A stretch of DNA of 59,069 bases from a gamma proteobacterium HTCC2207. Lineage in GTDB: Bacteria; Pseudomonadota; Gammaproteobacteria; Pseudomonadales; Porticoccaceae. The notes beneath the pieces are model-generated. The model did not search any database. It worked only from the letters and a program-made list of their open reading frames with translations, and was not told where the DNA came from. This document shows, one piece after another, positions 10,258 to 19,300 of the stretch. The stretch is from NCBI GenBank assembly GCA_905182265.1, contig CAJJAO010000002.1:1-59069 (forward strand), in the 5' to 3' direction. The translations under genes were made by a program, and so were the position numbers. The stretch's first letter is position 1, and every line of letters starts with the position of its first letter.

Positions 10258-10677
10258 CTATGCAGACTGGTTGTAAATAGGCCGTGTCACTATGTAAGCC
10301 CAGTAGAAAAATAAAAACTGAAATGCGAGGCGAATATAGAGCAACGTAACGGGAATATCGGGAAATATCTCTGGGTTTAACGCCATATAAATATTGGCTG
10401 GATAAACCGCGACCAAGAGTGCAAGCAAACTCCAGCCTGCTATTTTTCGCAGGCGAGGTACCAAAACGCCAATCCCACCGAGCACCTCGAAGAATCCACT
10501 TATATACACAGCTTCAGCATGAAGAGGAAAAGCTGGCGGCATAATGCCCAGATAAAAGTCAGGGTTAACAAAATGGTCGACCCCAACATTGATGAAAAAC
10601 GCCGCCAATCCCAACAGTATAAGCTTTCTCCACCAGCCCTTAGGGAGCTGCAGAGAGGTTAAGATTGTATTTATCAT
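10258..10677 (-). CDS. DoxX-like membrane protein
   Basis: The 139-residue protein has four predicted membrane helices (about 19-35, 58-78, 82-100 and 108-130), with the pattern AAFFINVGVDHFVNPDFYLGIMP and GFFEVLGGIGVLVPRLRKIAGW typical of the DoxX/DUF4267-like family. Members are small quinone-linked or accessory membrane proteins of mostly unknown role. It starts 43 bases after the molybdenum hydroxylase subunit and is the last gene of that operon. An electron-transfer or membrane-anchor partnership with the oxidoreductase is plausible but unproven. Confidence 0.75.
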   Translation of the reverse strand: MINTILTSLQLPKGWWRKLILLGLAAFFINVGVDHFVNPDFYLGIMPPAFPLHAEAVYISGFFEVLGGIGVLVPRLRKIAGWSLLALLVAVYPANIYMALNPEIFPDIPVTLLYIRLAFQFLFFYWAYIVTRPIYNQSA

Positions 10678-10720
10678 TGTTTATTTATCTGCTTCTTTTA
10701 AATTTAATGTTAAGAATCGA

Positions 10721-13000
10721 TTAGACAGTAAAAACCTTATTGACCGGTAAGTCTCGGATTCGCTGACCACTGGCGGCAAAGATAGCATTGGTTACACTGG
10801 CCGACACTGGTGGCGTACCTGGCTCACCGACTCCGCCGGGCAAGCGACCCTCTGGTGCGGGCATAATATGTACTGTCATAGCTGGGCACTGGTGCATGCG
10901 AGTCACCGGCGCATCGTCGAAATTAGATTGCTCAACTCGCCCTTGAGCAACAGACATATTGCCCATTAACGCAATCGACAAACCGAATATCATTCCGCCT
11001 TCTAGCTGGGTGGCCACACGATCCGGGTTGATCACTAGGCCAGCATCCATGGCGCCGTGCATGGCCAGGACTTTCACTGCACCATCGGCCACTTCGACTT
11101 TGGTAGCCACGGCTACATAGGAGGCAAAGCTGCGATGCATACTAAAGCCCCAACCCTGCCCTGCAGGCAATGTCTCGTCTAGATCCACCTTAGTTTCCAT
11201 ATGATCGAGCAGGGCCTTAAAGCGGCTTATATCAATGGGATGGTCGTCTAGAGACTCACCGTAATTGTCATAGTTTAGCCCCTCTTTATTCGGATCTACC
11301 GCGGTCTGATCCCCCAACAGCTGTCGCCACATTGGTATGATTTTGGTGCCCGTCTTTACAGCCAGCTCATCGACAAAACTGCCTAGACCAAAGGCGTGGT
11401 GAATATTGGCTACCGATCTCATCCAGCCAATACGCACATGGGCACCGGCACTGTGACTCTCGCATTGCAAATGGCGCATGGCAAAGGGCATATCAGCAAA
11501 GCCCATCGACAGCTCGGAACTCTGGGGCCACCAGATTAGGCGCGTGTAGGTAGAGGCAATGGTGGGAAATGAGGTGCGCTGTAACCATGCGTCAACATTG
11601 CCCGCTTCATCTAAACCCGCCTGATAGAACTGGGCACTGATGGCGTGGTAATAGTCGTGTTTAATATCGTCTTCACGGGTCCAAAATACCTTCACTGGGC
11701 GCCCGGTTTGTTGCGCTAAATAGGCGGCTTCTAAAACGAAATCTGGCTTGGATTTGCGACCAAAGGCGCCACCTAAAAAGGTCACATTGACCTGAACGTC
11801 TTCAACGTCCATACCCAGTAGTTTCGCGACTTCTTTTTGGGTACTTTGGGCTGTCTGAACGCAGGCCCACACTTCACAGATACCGTCATGCAACCACACA
11901 GTTGCAGCCGGCGGCTCCATAGGTTCATGGCCTAGATAGGGAACTGTGTAAGTGGCCTCGATAGAGTCGGCAGCCTTGGCAATGTTCAGGTAGTAGCTAC
12001 CTCGCTCTCGGGCAGTGCTGCCTCTTTTTTGTACTTTGGCTACCAGCTCCTTAGTAAATTCGACGGAGTTATGCTCTGCATTACTACCCTCTTTCCATTC
12101 CAGCTGTAATAGCTTGCGACCCTTCAGTGCCGCCCATGAATTGTTAGCCAGTACAGCCACGCCGGGTTGGGCTTTAAACTTTACTGGCCGACCCTGAGCG
12201 GGCATGGTTACTGTCTGAACCACCCCTTTCACCTTGAGTGTCTCGCTGTCATCGACTGCTTTTAACTTGGCCCCTACTACTGGCCAGCGCGAGATAGTCG
12301 CGTAAAGCATGTTGGGTATTTGCACGTCTTGGCCAAAGATGGCGGTGCCAGTAATCATGGCATCCATGTCGACGATGGGCACTGGTTTGCCAATGTACTT
12401 AAAGTCTGCTGGCGACATTAGTACTAGAGTTTTACGATCTGGTGTTGGTAGCTGTGCTGCCTCTGCCGCCAGCTCACCAAAGCTGAGGCTCTCGCCGGAC
12501 AACTTATGAGTCACCTGATGATTGCTTGCGCTCACCTGTGATAACTCAACCTGCCAACGATTGGCTGCGGCCTGTTCTAGCATGGTGCGGGCGGTTGCTC
12601 CCATCTCACGCATGATTGTATAAAAGTCACGGATAGACCTTGAACCGTCGGTGTTTTGACTACCGTAGGCTTCGTTGGCCATGCCCTGCACAACATTGAC
12701 CTTGGTCCAGTCGGCTTGCATTTCGTCGGCTGCAATCTGCGGTAGACCCGTACGAATACCCTGCCCCATTTCTGAGCGATGGCAGATAATCGATACCTGG
12801 CCCTGCATATCGATGGTAATAAATAGGTTGAGTTCTAAGTCACTGGATTGGTTGGTGTTTGAAAGTACCCCAGCACTAAGTTTTGTCGACTGGCCGACCG
12901 TTGCGCCAAGTGCCAATCCACCGGAGACCACGGCGACTGATTGGAAAAACTGACGGCGGCTGACATTGCTAATCTTAGCGTTACTTAAAGATTCTGACAC
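10721..13000 (-). CDS. Molybdopterin-binding oxidoreductase subunit (IorB/xanthine dehydrogenase family), Tat-exported
   Basis: This is the large molybdenum-cofactor subunit of a xanthine-oxidase-family hydroxylase, closest in layout to isoquinoline 1-oxidoreductase beta subunits. With the chosen GTG start the protein has 759 residues. A twin-arginine signal (SRRQFF, residues 14-19, then a hydrophobic stretch) implies periplasmic export. Cofactor-domain motifs include GQDVQIPNMLYA, LGGAFGRKSKPDF, RIGWMRSV and the C-terminal GGVGEPGTPPV, which holds the usual catalytic Glu. The GTG is preferred over an ATG 90 bases upstream because it overlaps the [2Fe-2S] subunit stop by one base (TAGTG) and has GGGAGAG upstream, a translational-coupling arrangement. 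The substrate is unknown. Confidence 0.9.
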   Translation of the reverse strand: MSESLSNAKISNVSRRQFFQSVAVVSGGLALGATVGQSTKLSAGVLSNTNQSSDLELNLFITIDMQGQVSIICHRSEMGQGIRTGLPQIAADEMQADWTKVNVVQGMANEAYGSQNTDGSRSIRDFYTIMREMGATARTMLEQAAANRWQVELSQVSASNHQVTHKLSGESLSFGELAAEAAQLPTPDRKTLVLMSPADFKYIGKPVPIVDMDAMITGTAIFGQDVQIPNMLYATISRWPVVGAKLKAVDDSETLKVKGVVQTVTMPAQGRPVKFKAQPGVAVLANNSWAALKGRKLLQLEWKEGSNAEHNSVEFTKELVAKVQKRGSTARERGSYYLNIAKAADSIEATYTVPYLGHEPMEPPAATVWLHDGICEVWACVQTAQSTQKEVAKLLGMDVEDVQVNVTFLGGAFGRKSKPDFVLEAAYLAQQTGRPVKVFWTREDDIKHDYYHAISAQFYQAGLDEAGNVDAWLQRTSFPTIASTYTRLIWWPQSSELSMGFADMPFAMRHLQCESHSAGAHVRIGWMRSVANIHHAFGLGSFVDELAVKTGTKIIPMWRQLLGDQTAVDPNKEGLNYDNYGESLDDHPIDISRFKALLDHMETKVDLDETLPAGQGWGFSMHRSFASYVAVATKVEVADGAVKVLAMHGAMDAGLVINPDRVATQLEGGMIFGLSIALMGNMSVAQGRVEQSNFDDAPVTRMHQCPAMTVHIMPAPEGRLPGGVGEPGTPPVSASVTNAIFAASGQRIRDLPVNKVFTV

Positions 13001-13488
13001 TAGGCTTTCTCTCCCACTGCGTAGCCAAGAGACTGGCTTGGCACACTTTTTATGGCAGCGCGGATCCGTGGATAAGTACCGCAGCGACAAATATTGCCTT
13101 TCATGCCCGCATCAATCTGCTCGTCACTGGGGTTGCTGTGTTTTTCTAAAAGGGCCACGGCACTCATTATTTGGCCGGACTGGCAGTACCCGCATTGGGG
13201 CACATTGTGTTCGCGCCAGGCTTGCTGCACTGGATGAGAGCCATCCTCAGAAAGGCCTTCAATAGTCACTACGGTGCCGCCATCGATGGCCGCTAGGGGT
13301 AATGAGCAGGAACGTACAGGCTTGCCATCAAGGTGCACTGTGCAAGCTCCGCAGAGGCCAGCGCCACAACCATATTTGGTACCCAGCAAACCAAGCTCGT
13401 CACGCAGAGCCCAGAGTAGCGGCGTATCTGCCTCGACCTCTTGGGGGTCAAACGTCACCTCTTTGCCATTGATATTCAATGTGGTCAT
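13000..13488 (-). CDS. [2Fe-2S] subunit of the molybdenum hydroxylase (IorA-like)
   Basis: A 162-residue electron-transfer subunit with two [2Fe-2S] clusters. The N-terminal plant-ferredoxin domain has Cys41, Cys46, Cys49 and Cys61 (CGAGLCGAC...C). The C-terminal all-helical domain has Cys99, Cys102, Cys134 and Cys136 (CGYC...CRC). Length and motifs match the alpha subunits of isoquinoline-1-oxidoreductase-like enzymes. It lacks a Tat signal of its own and would be carried out of the cell with the large subunit. It starts 30 bases after the esterase gene and overlaps the large-subunit gene by one base. Confidence 0.93.
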   Translation of the reverse strand: MTTLNINGKEVTFDPQEVEADTPLLWALRDELGLLGTKYGCGAGLCGACTVHLDGKPVRSCSLPLAAIDGGTVVTIEGLSEDGSHPVQQAWREHNVPQCGYCQSGQIMSAVALLEKHSNPSDEQIDAGMKGNICRCGTYPRIRAAIKSVPSQSLGYAVGEKA

Positions 13489-13518
13489 GCCTTGCCCTCT
13501 TCTAATAATTTTTTGAGA

Positions 13519-15336
13519 TTAGAGTACGCTGACAGAACCATGTTCAGCAAGTATTTTGGTCGCAATGGCACGTTGCCGGGCATGCATATCAACATCTTGG
13601 CAGAGGCCGTCATTCCATGCACGAAAGCCCTCTGCGTCGGTGTTGCCAACATTTGTATAAGTTTCCCAGGCAATAGAACAGCGCTCTAAATCTGTGGGTA
13701 CGCTGTCGCTGGCCATGTTTTCTAGAAGTGACGCAATGGTGGCAGTTTCTGTACCCATGCGTAGATCATCGTCTTTATCTAGATGCAAAAACACTGGGGC
13801 AGCCGTAGAGAACTTTTGCCACTCAAAGGCCTTTTCAATGTCGGGCACAGAGCTTTTAGCAAAGTTGCTCCAGGCATTCATGATGGTGGTTTCCATCTGA
13901 GCGCGAGCCTCAGTATCTGGATAGATATAAGACGAGATAGGACCGTAGGTATAGTTGCCAGTGACAAAGGCGATATCAGTACCATGGGCGGCACCAAACA
14001 GGCTCGGAAAGTCGATAAGCATCGACTTCTCCTGATGGTCCCAATCAAATTGGTAGGCATAGAGGTTTTGGTAACCCGCAGACTCCATGGCAACTAACGC
14101 GTGGTCTACGCCTTTTAACTTCCATGCGTGTGAGCGCGTGCGCACCCAAAGTTTATAGAGTTCGGGATTCTTAACCGTGACACGGGGCGGTAACATCTTG
14201 GTCAAAATGTAGCTGCTATCCATAAAGTAGCGGTGTAGCGCCAACCACAGAGCAACCTCATCTTTGTTGGCGCCTGCAATTACCGGAATATTTTTGGCGT
14301 AGTCCGGGCTGGCCAGAGCACCCAATATGCCGACTTTGGGAATAACAATGCCATCAGCAGTGCTCAGAGGCATTTTGTCGAAATCTAGATCGCCAGATTG
14401 GTAGGCTGAAATAAGCTCAGCCCCATCAACGGATTTAAGGCGTTGATGCAGCTCCTCTAGGCTGTATTCGGATTGGGGCTTGCCCACAAACAGCTTGTTG
14501 GTTACTTGCCAGCTGCCGCGAGCAATTAAAGTATTAGCCCCATCTTTATTGTAGGCATCTTCTACTGACAGGTCAGTAGTGTAACCAGACTGGGAGATCG
14601 CCTGATGAAAAAGCCCATCAGCCTGCGGAGATGCCAGCAGGGTTAACACATTGTGCCCGCCCGCAGACTCACCAAAAATTGTCACGTTGTTGGCATCGCC
14701 ACCAAACTGAACAATATTCTTTTGTACCCATTTTAGGGATTGAATAATATCTAAGGTGCCAAAGTTACTGGTTTTATCTAGCCCCTCTTGCAACCCCTGA
14801 ATCGCCGGATGAGTAAACCAGCCCAGGGCACCCAAGCGGTAATTAATGGTGACAACCACGACGTCTTTTTTGGCTACCAACTTGTCGTACTCGTAATAAT
14901 CTTTTAGACCGGTTGTATTACCGCCGCCGTGAATCCACAACATAACCGGATACTGCTGAGTGACGAAATCTGCCGGGGCTTTGATATCGAGATACAGGCA
15001 GTCTTCGCTACCCACCATGCCCTCACCATCAACGCCAGCAAAGCGGCTAGCCTGTTGTAAACAGGCCGAAACATCTCGCTTGAGGATCGTCTGTTCTGGT
15101 CTCGCTAACTCACGGGGTGCACGCCAGCGCAACTCTCCGACTGGGGGTTGGGCATAGGGAATATCGTACCAGGTAACAACTCCTGCTCCCTCGGCAAATG
15201 ATTGCCCCTGAGTGATACCGGAGGAGGTGTTTATTTTGTGTTCGGCCAAGTTTTGGACCGCTGGACTAAACAGATTACAAGACGACAGAATGAGACTGAC
15301 AAGTAGAATGCTACATAGACCGATTAGCTTGCTCAT
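13519..15336 (-). CDS. Type-B carboxylesterase lipoprotein
   Basis: A 605-residue serine esterase of the cholinesterase/carboxylesterase family. A lipoprotein signal ends in LSSC with Cys20 as the acylated residue. The oxyanion-hole motif WIHGGGN is at 134-140, the nucleophile is Ser224 in FGESAGG, and the catalytic His is likely that of AAHGTD late in the protein. EDCLYLDI (111-118) is the second family signature. It would hydrolyse an ester at the outer membrane or in the periplasm. As first gene of the operon with the two oxidoreductase subunits and DoxX, it may release the compound that the molybdenum enzyme oxidises, an inference from order and spacing. Confidence 0.9.
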   Translation of the reverse strand: MSKLIGLCSILLVSLILSSCNLFSPAVQNLAEHKINTSSGITQGQSFAEGAGVVTWYDIPYAQPPVGELRWRAPRELARPEQTILKRDVSACLQQASRFAGVDGEGMVGSEDCLYLDIKAPADFVTQQYPVMLWIHGGGNTTGLKDYYEYDKLVAKKDVVVVTINYRLGALGWFTHPAIQGLQEGLDKTSNFGTLDIIQSLKWVQKNIVQFGGDANNVTIFGESAGGHNVLTLLASPQADGLFHQAISQSGYTTDLSVEDAYNKDGANTLIARGSWQVTNKLFVGKPQSEYSLEELHQRLKSVDGAELISAYQSGDLDFDKMPLSTADGIVIPKVGILGALASPDYAKNIPVIAGANKDEVALWLALHRYFMDSSYILTKMLPPRVTVKNPELYKLWVRTRSHAWKLKGVDHALVAMESAGYQNLYAYQFDWDHQEKSMLIDFPSLFGAAHGTDIAFVTGNYTYGPISSYIYPDTEARAQMETTIMNAWSNFAKSSVPDIEKAFEWQKFSTAAPVFLHLDKDDDLRMGTETATIASLLENMASDSVPTDLERCSIAWETYTNVGNTDAEGFRAWNDGLCQDVDMHARQRAIATKILAEHGSVSVL

Positions 15337-15648
15337 GGTTAACTCTTTATTATTATTTTGAGCCTACAAAGATGTGGCTTTTAAGTTGTTATTTCTTACG
15401 TTGAGTCCAGCATATTCGATCACAGGCTGCAGGGCCAATAAAATCAAAAGGCCCGACTGAGACCAGCCGCAAAGCAATGATATCGATCGAGCCTATTAAC
15501 CAGGAAAAACCCCAAACTAGTGATAACTCTCCTTTTACTGCTTACTACCTTTCTTGCTTCACACTCCCTACCTGCTTTTGCTATTCTTTTTATATTCTTT
15601 TTATATTCTTTTTATATTCTTTTGCTACTACTAGCTCCCCTGTCTTGG
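15337..15648. other. 312-base intergenic region with 11-bp array
   Basis: No convincing gene is present. A plus-strand open frame at 15477-15677 is low-complexity and lies across the repeat array, so I do not call it. The region holds the leader of the esterase gene and, at 15582-15625, an 11-bp tandem array. Confidence 0.6.
15582..15625. repeat. 11-bp tandem repeat (x4)
   Basis: Three exact copies of TATTCTTTTTA are followed by a fourth ending in GC. The array lies downstream of the small secreted protein gene (minus strand). Confidence 0.88.
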
Positions 15649-16215
15649 CTACTTACAACAGGCCACAGCCTGCGTAGTTGAACAGCTACTTGAACTTATT
15701 CCACCCGCTGCACTGACCGCCAAACCTTGGGTGCCTCCACTGTAACCACTGCAGCTAAGCTTGCCCGATTGGTAAGCTTCCCCTGTTATGGCATCTCGCG
15801 CTTTAGAGCTACTTCCTCCATCACTGCTCGGTAAAAGCCAAGCGCTACCGCCTAGATTCGCAGCCGACGCGTTATAAGTTGAATTTGCATACTCCTCTGA
15901 GTTACACATTTTTGAGCCGGTAAAGGTTGCATCACAGGCTGACTGTAATTGGCGCAGCCCCTGGTTACCGGCAAACGTGCCAGAGGAAAAACCTTGAAAC
16001 ACCACATTGGTTGAGCCGGACTCAATGGCATCGAGCCTTGCGTCGTTGTCATCTACTGCGGTTTCAATCACCGAAAAATTTTGGTTAATATCTGAAGCAC
16101 TTGTGGTGTTACCCGCCGAAAAACTGTTGGGTATTGTCACATCCCCCGCACTTACACCAGAACTTACGAAGAGGCCTGCTATTAAAACAATACCGCCGAA
16201 TAACATTTTCATCAT
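15649..16215 (-). CDS. Small secreted Cys-containing protein
   Basis: Function unknown. The 188-residue protein has a signal peptide (about 1-23, ending GVSAG), then a short segment with SFSAGNTTSASDINQNFSVI and a predicted coiled coil (about 40-65), as in many exported proteins of marine bacteria. A C-terminal domain has ACDATFTGSKMC, SAWLLPS, CSGY and a final CSTTQAVACCK, where six to seven cysteines probably form disulphides. The start is the ATG at 16215, since GGGAG lies eight bases upstream; a TTG five codons earlier overlaps that site. It sits 85 bases downstream of the large repeat lipoprotein, so the two cell-surface proteins may be co-expressed. Confidence 0.65.
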   Translation of the reverse strand: MMKMLFGGIVLIAGLFVSSGVSAGDVTIPNSFSAGNTTSASDINQNFSVIETAVDDNDARLDAIESGSTNVVFQGFSSGTFAGNQGLRQLQSACDATFTGSKMCNSEEYANSTYNASAANLGGSAWLLPSSDGGSSSKARDAITGEAYQSGKLSCSGYSGGTQGLAVSAAGGISSSSCSTTQAVACCK

Positions 16216-16300
16216 TGTTGATACTCCCAAATTAATATTTATTATTGCTGCTGCTTTTCTATTGCTACTTTTCTACTACTAGTTTTCTATTGCTTCTGTT

Positions 16301-19300
16301 CTATTGCCACTTTTTTGAGTCCCATGCATGGCTATCCCATACGCTTAAATCCACGGTCGACTCTGCCCCCCAGACTGTATTAGCCCAACGGTCTGCAGCC
16401 CATGCATCTGCAAGACTGCGACTTGCATCTAGTGGGTAGGCATCATTGGTATCTAAAACGCCGTCGCCATCATCATCGGTATCTGTGTTATTGCCCACAC
16501 CATCGCCGTCGGTATCTATTGTCTCTGTGGAATCTAAAGGGAAAGCATCTGTACTATCGGCGACCCCATCGCCGTCATCATCGGTGTCAGCATTGTCACC
16601 AATACCATCGCTGTCAGTGTCGGTGACTTCAGAGGCATCCAATGGAAAGTCATCGTTGGCATCGGTAGTACCATCGGCATCGTCGTCGCTGTCGGCGTTA
16701 TTACCTATGCCGTCAGAATCTGTATCTATGGTTTCTGTGGCATCTAAAGGGAAGGCATCGCTGGCATCAACGACACCATCGCCGTCATCATCAGTGTCGG
16801 CATTATTACCAGTACCATCACTGTCGGTGTCCAAAGTTTCTGAACCGTCGAGCGGAAAGGTGTCACTGGCATCTGCAACGCCATCGCCGTCATCATCGGT
16901 ATCAGTGTTATTGCCAACACCATCGGAGTCTGTGTCTAAGGATTCGGAGGCATCTAATGGAAACGCATCGCTGCTGTCAGCAACACCATCACCGTCATCA
17001 TCGGTATCTGTATTGTTGCCAACACCATCCCCATCTGTATCGACCGACTCTCCTGCCGTTAGCGGGTAGGCATCTTCAGTGTCGGCAACACCGTCGCCAT
17101 CGTCGTCGGTATCTGCATTATTACCAATGCCATCTGAGTCTGTGTCGAGGGTTTCGCTGGCATCCAGCGGAAAGGCATCCTGATTATCGGCAACACCATC
17201 GGCATCGTCGTCGGTATCGGCATTGTTACCAATACCATCTGAGTCTGTGTCTGTGGTCTCGCTGGCATCCAGGCGGAAGGCGTCCTGATCATCGGGCACA
17301 CCATCACCATCGTCATCAGTATCCTGAGGGTTACCTATGCCATCGCCGTCGGTATCTGTGCACTGGGTTGGGTCGAGAGGGAATGCATCCTCGGCATCAG
17401 ACGCACCGTCGTTGTCATCATCAGTATCGGCATTATTACCAATACCATCCGAATCAGTATCTGTGGTTTCTGCTGGGTTTAAAGGAAAGGCATCCACACT
17501 ATCTGCGGCGCCGTCGCCATCATCATCGGTATCGGCATTATTGCCTGTACCATCACCATCAGTGTCCAGAGTTTCTGTGCTATCCAGAGGAAAGGTATCG
17601 GCGGTGTCTAGAACACCGTCGCCATCATCGTCAGTATCGGCATTGTTACCTATACCATCGGAATCCGTATCCAGGGTTTCGGCAGCATCTAGGGGCAAGT
17701 CATCATTAGCGTCAGCAACACCGTCACCATCGTCATCGCTATCGACATTGTTACCTATGCCGTCGTTATCTGTGTCCATGGACTCTGTACTGTCCAGCGG
17801 GAACGCGTCGGCACTGTCGCTCACACCATCGCCGTCATCGTCTGAATCTGAATTATTACCAAACCCATCGCCGTCGGTATCCACAGTTTCTGATGCGTTT
17901 AACGGGAATGCATCATTGGCATCTAGAACACCGTCTCCATCATCATCGGTGTCCACATTATTGCCAATGCCGTCACCGTCAGTGTCGAAGCTCTCGCCAG
18001 CGTCCAGAGGGAATGGGTCAACACCATCGGCAATGCCGTCGCCATCATCGTCGGAGTCAGCGTTGTTACCTATCTGGTCGCCATCTGTATCTAAAGTCTC
18101 TGTGGCATCTAAGGGCAAGGCGTCGGCACCGTCTGCTACGCCGTCACCGTCATCGTCTGTATCTGCATTGTTGCCGATACCATCACCATCGGTGTCCGTA
18201 TTTTCGTTGCTATTTAGAGCAAATTCATCGGCGCTATCGGCAACGCCGTCGTTATCGTCATCAGTGTCGGCGTTATTACCCAAGCCATCATTGTCTGTAT
18301 CCAAGGTCTCAAGGGCATTGGTTGGGAATGCGTCTGCACTATCATTAACCCCGTCGCCGTCATCATCGGTGTCTGTATTGTTGCCAATGCCATCACCATC
18401 CGTATCCATGTTTTCTGTTGCGTCAAGAGGAAAGCTGTCCAAGGTGTCAGGGGAGCCGTCGCCATCATCATCGGTGTCAGCATTGTTGCCCGTACCATCG
18501 TTATCTGTGTCTAAGGATTCATCGGCTACCAGCGGAAAGGCGTCGGCGCTGTCCAAAACCCCATCACCGTCGTCGTCTGTATCAGCATTATTACCAATAC
18601 CGTCTCCATCGGTGTCTAAAGACTCTGTAGGGTCTAACGGAAATGCGTCTAGGGTATCTGGCAATTCATCGCCGTCATCATCAATATCGAGCAGGTCGCT
18701 CACACCGTCGCCGTCAGAATCTAATGTCTCATTAGCATTTAATGGGAACGCATCGTTGGTATCGGCAATGCCATCACCATCGTCGTCGTCATCGCTGTTA
18801 TTGCCAATGCCATCTAGGTCCGTGTCCACAGACTCCGCGGGGTCTAAGGGAAATTGATCTGTAACATCTGGCACCCCGTCGTTATCGTCATCAGTATCGA
18901 TATTATTACCTAAGCCATCGGAATCCGTGTCTAGGGTTTCGCTGCTATCGAGGGGGAATGCATCACTACTGTCCGGCACACCATCGCCATCATCGTCACT
19001 ACCGGCGTTATTGCCTGTACCATCTGAGTCAGAATCTAGGCTTTCTGTGGAGTCTAGAGGAAACGCGTCTTGGCTATCTGGGACATCGTCGCCATCATCG
19101 TCAAGGTCCTCATTATTACCCACACCATCACCGTCGGTGTCTAGGGTTTCATTGGGGTTCTGAGGAAACTGATCATCTATATCCGGGACGCCATCGCCAT
19201 CATCATCGGTATCCAGATTATTGCCAATGCCATCACCGTCTGTATCCAATGTTTCCCCAGCGAGTAACGGGAATGGGTCCAGGCTATCTGGTATACCGTC

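Noticed and set aside
13001..13090. ATG start 90 bases upstream for the molybdenum subunit
   Set aside because: It lies fully inside the [2Fe-2S] gene, while the GTG at 13000 has a ribosome site and a stop-start overlap, and places the Tat motif near the N-terminus.
15477..15677. 66-residue plus-strand open frame
   Set aside because: It is low-complexity, covers the 11-bp array and runs into the secreted-protein gene on the other strand; no ribosome site.
16446..18857. Long plus-strand open frames (207 and 506 residues) rich in Ser-Pro opposite the giant lipoprotein
   Set aside because: They are the antisense reading of the 105-bp GAT/GAC-rich array; the stop-free frame results from the repeat composition, and no ribosome site or independent domain is visible.
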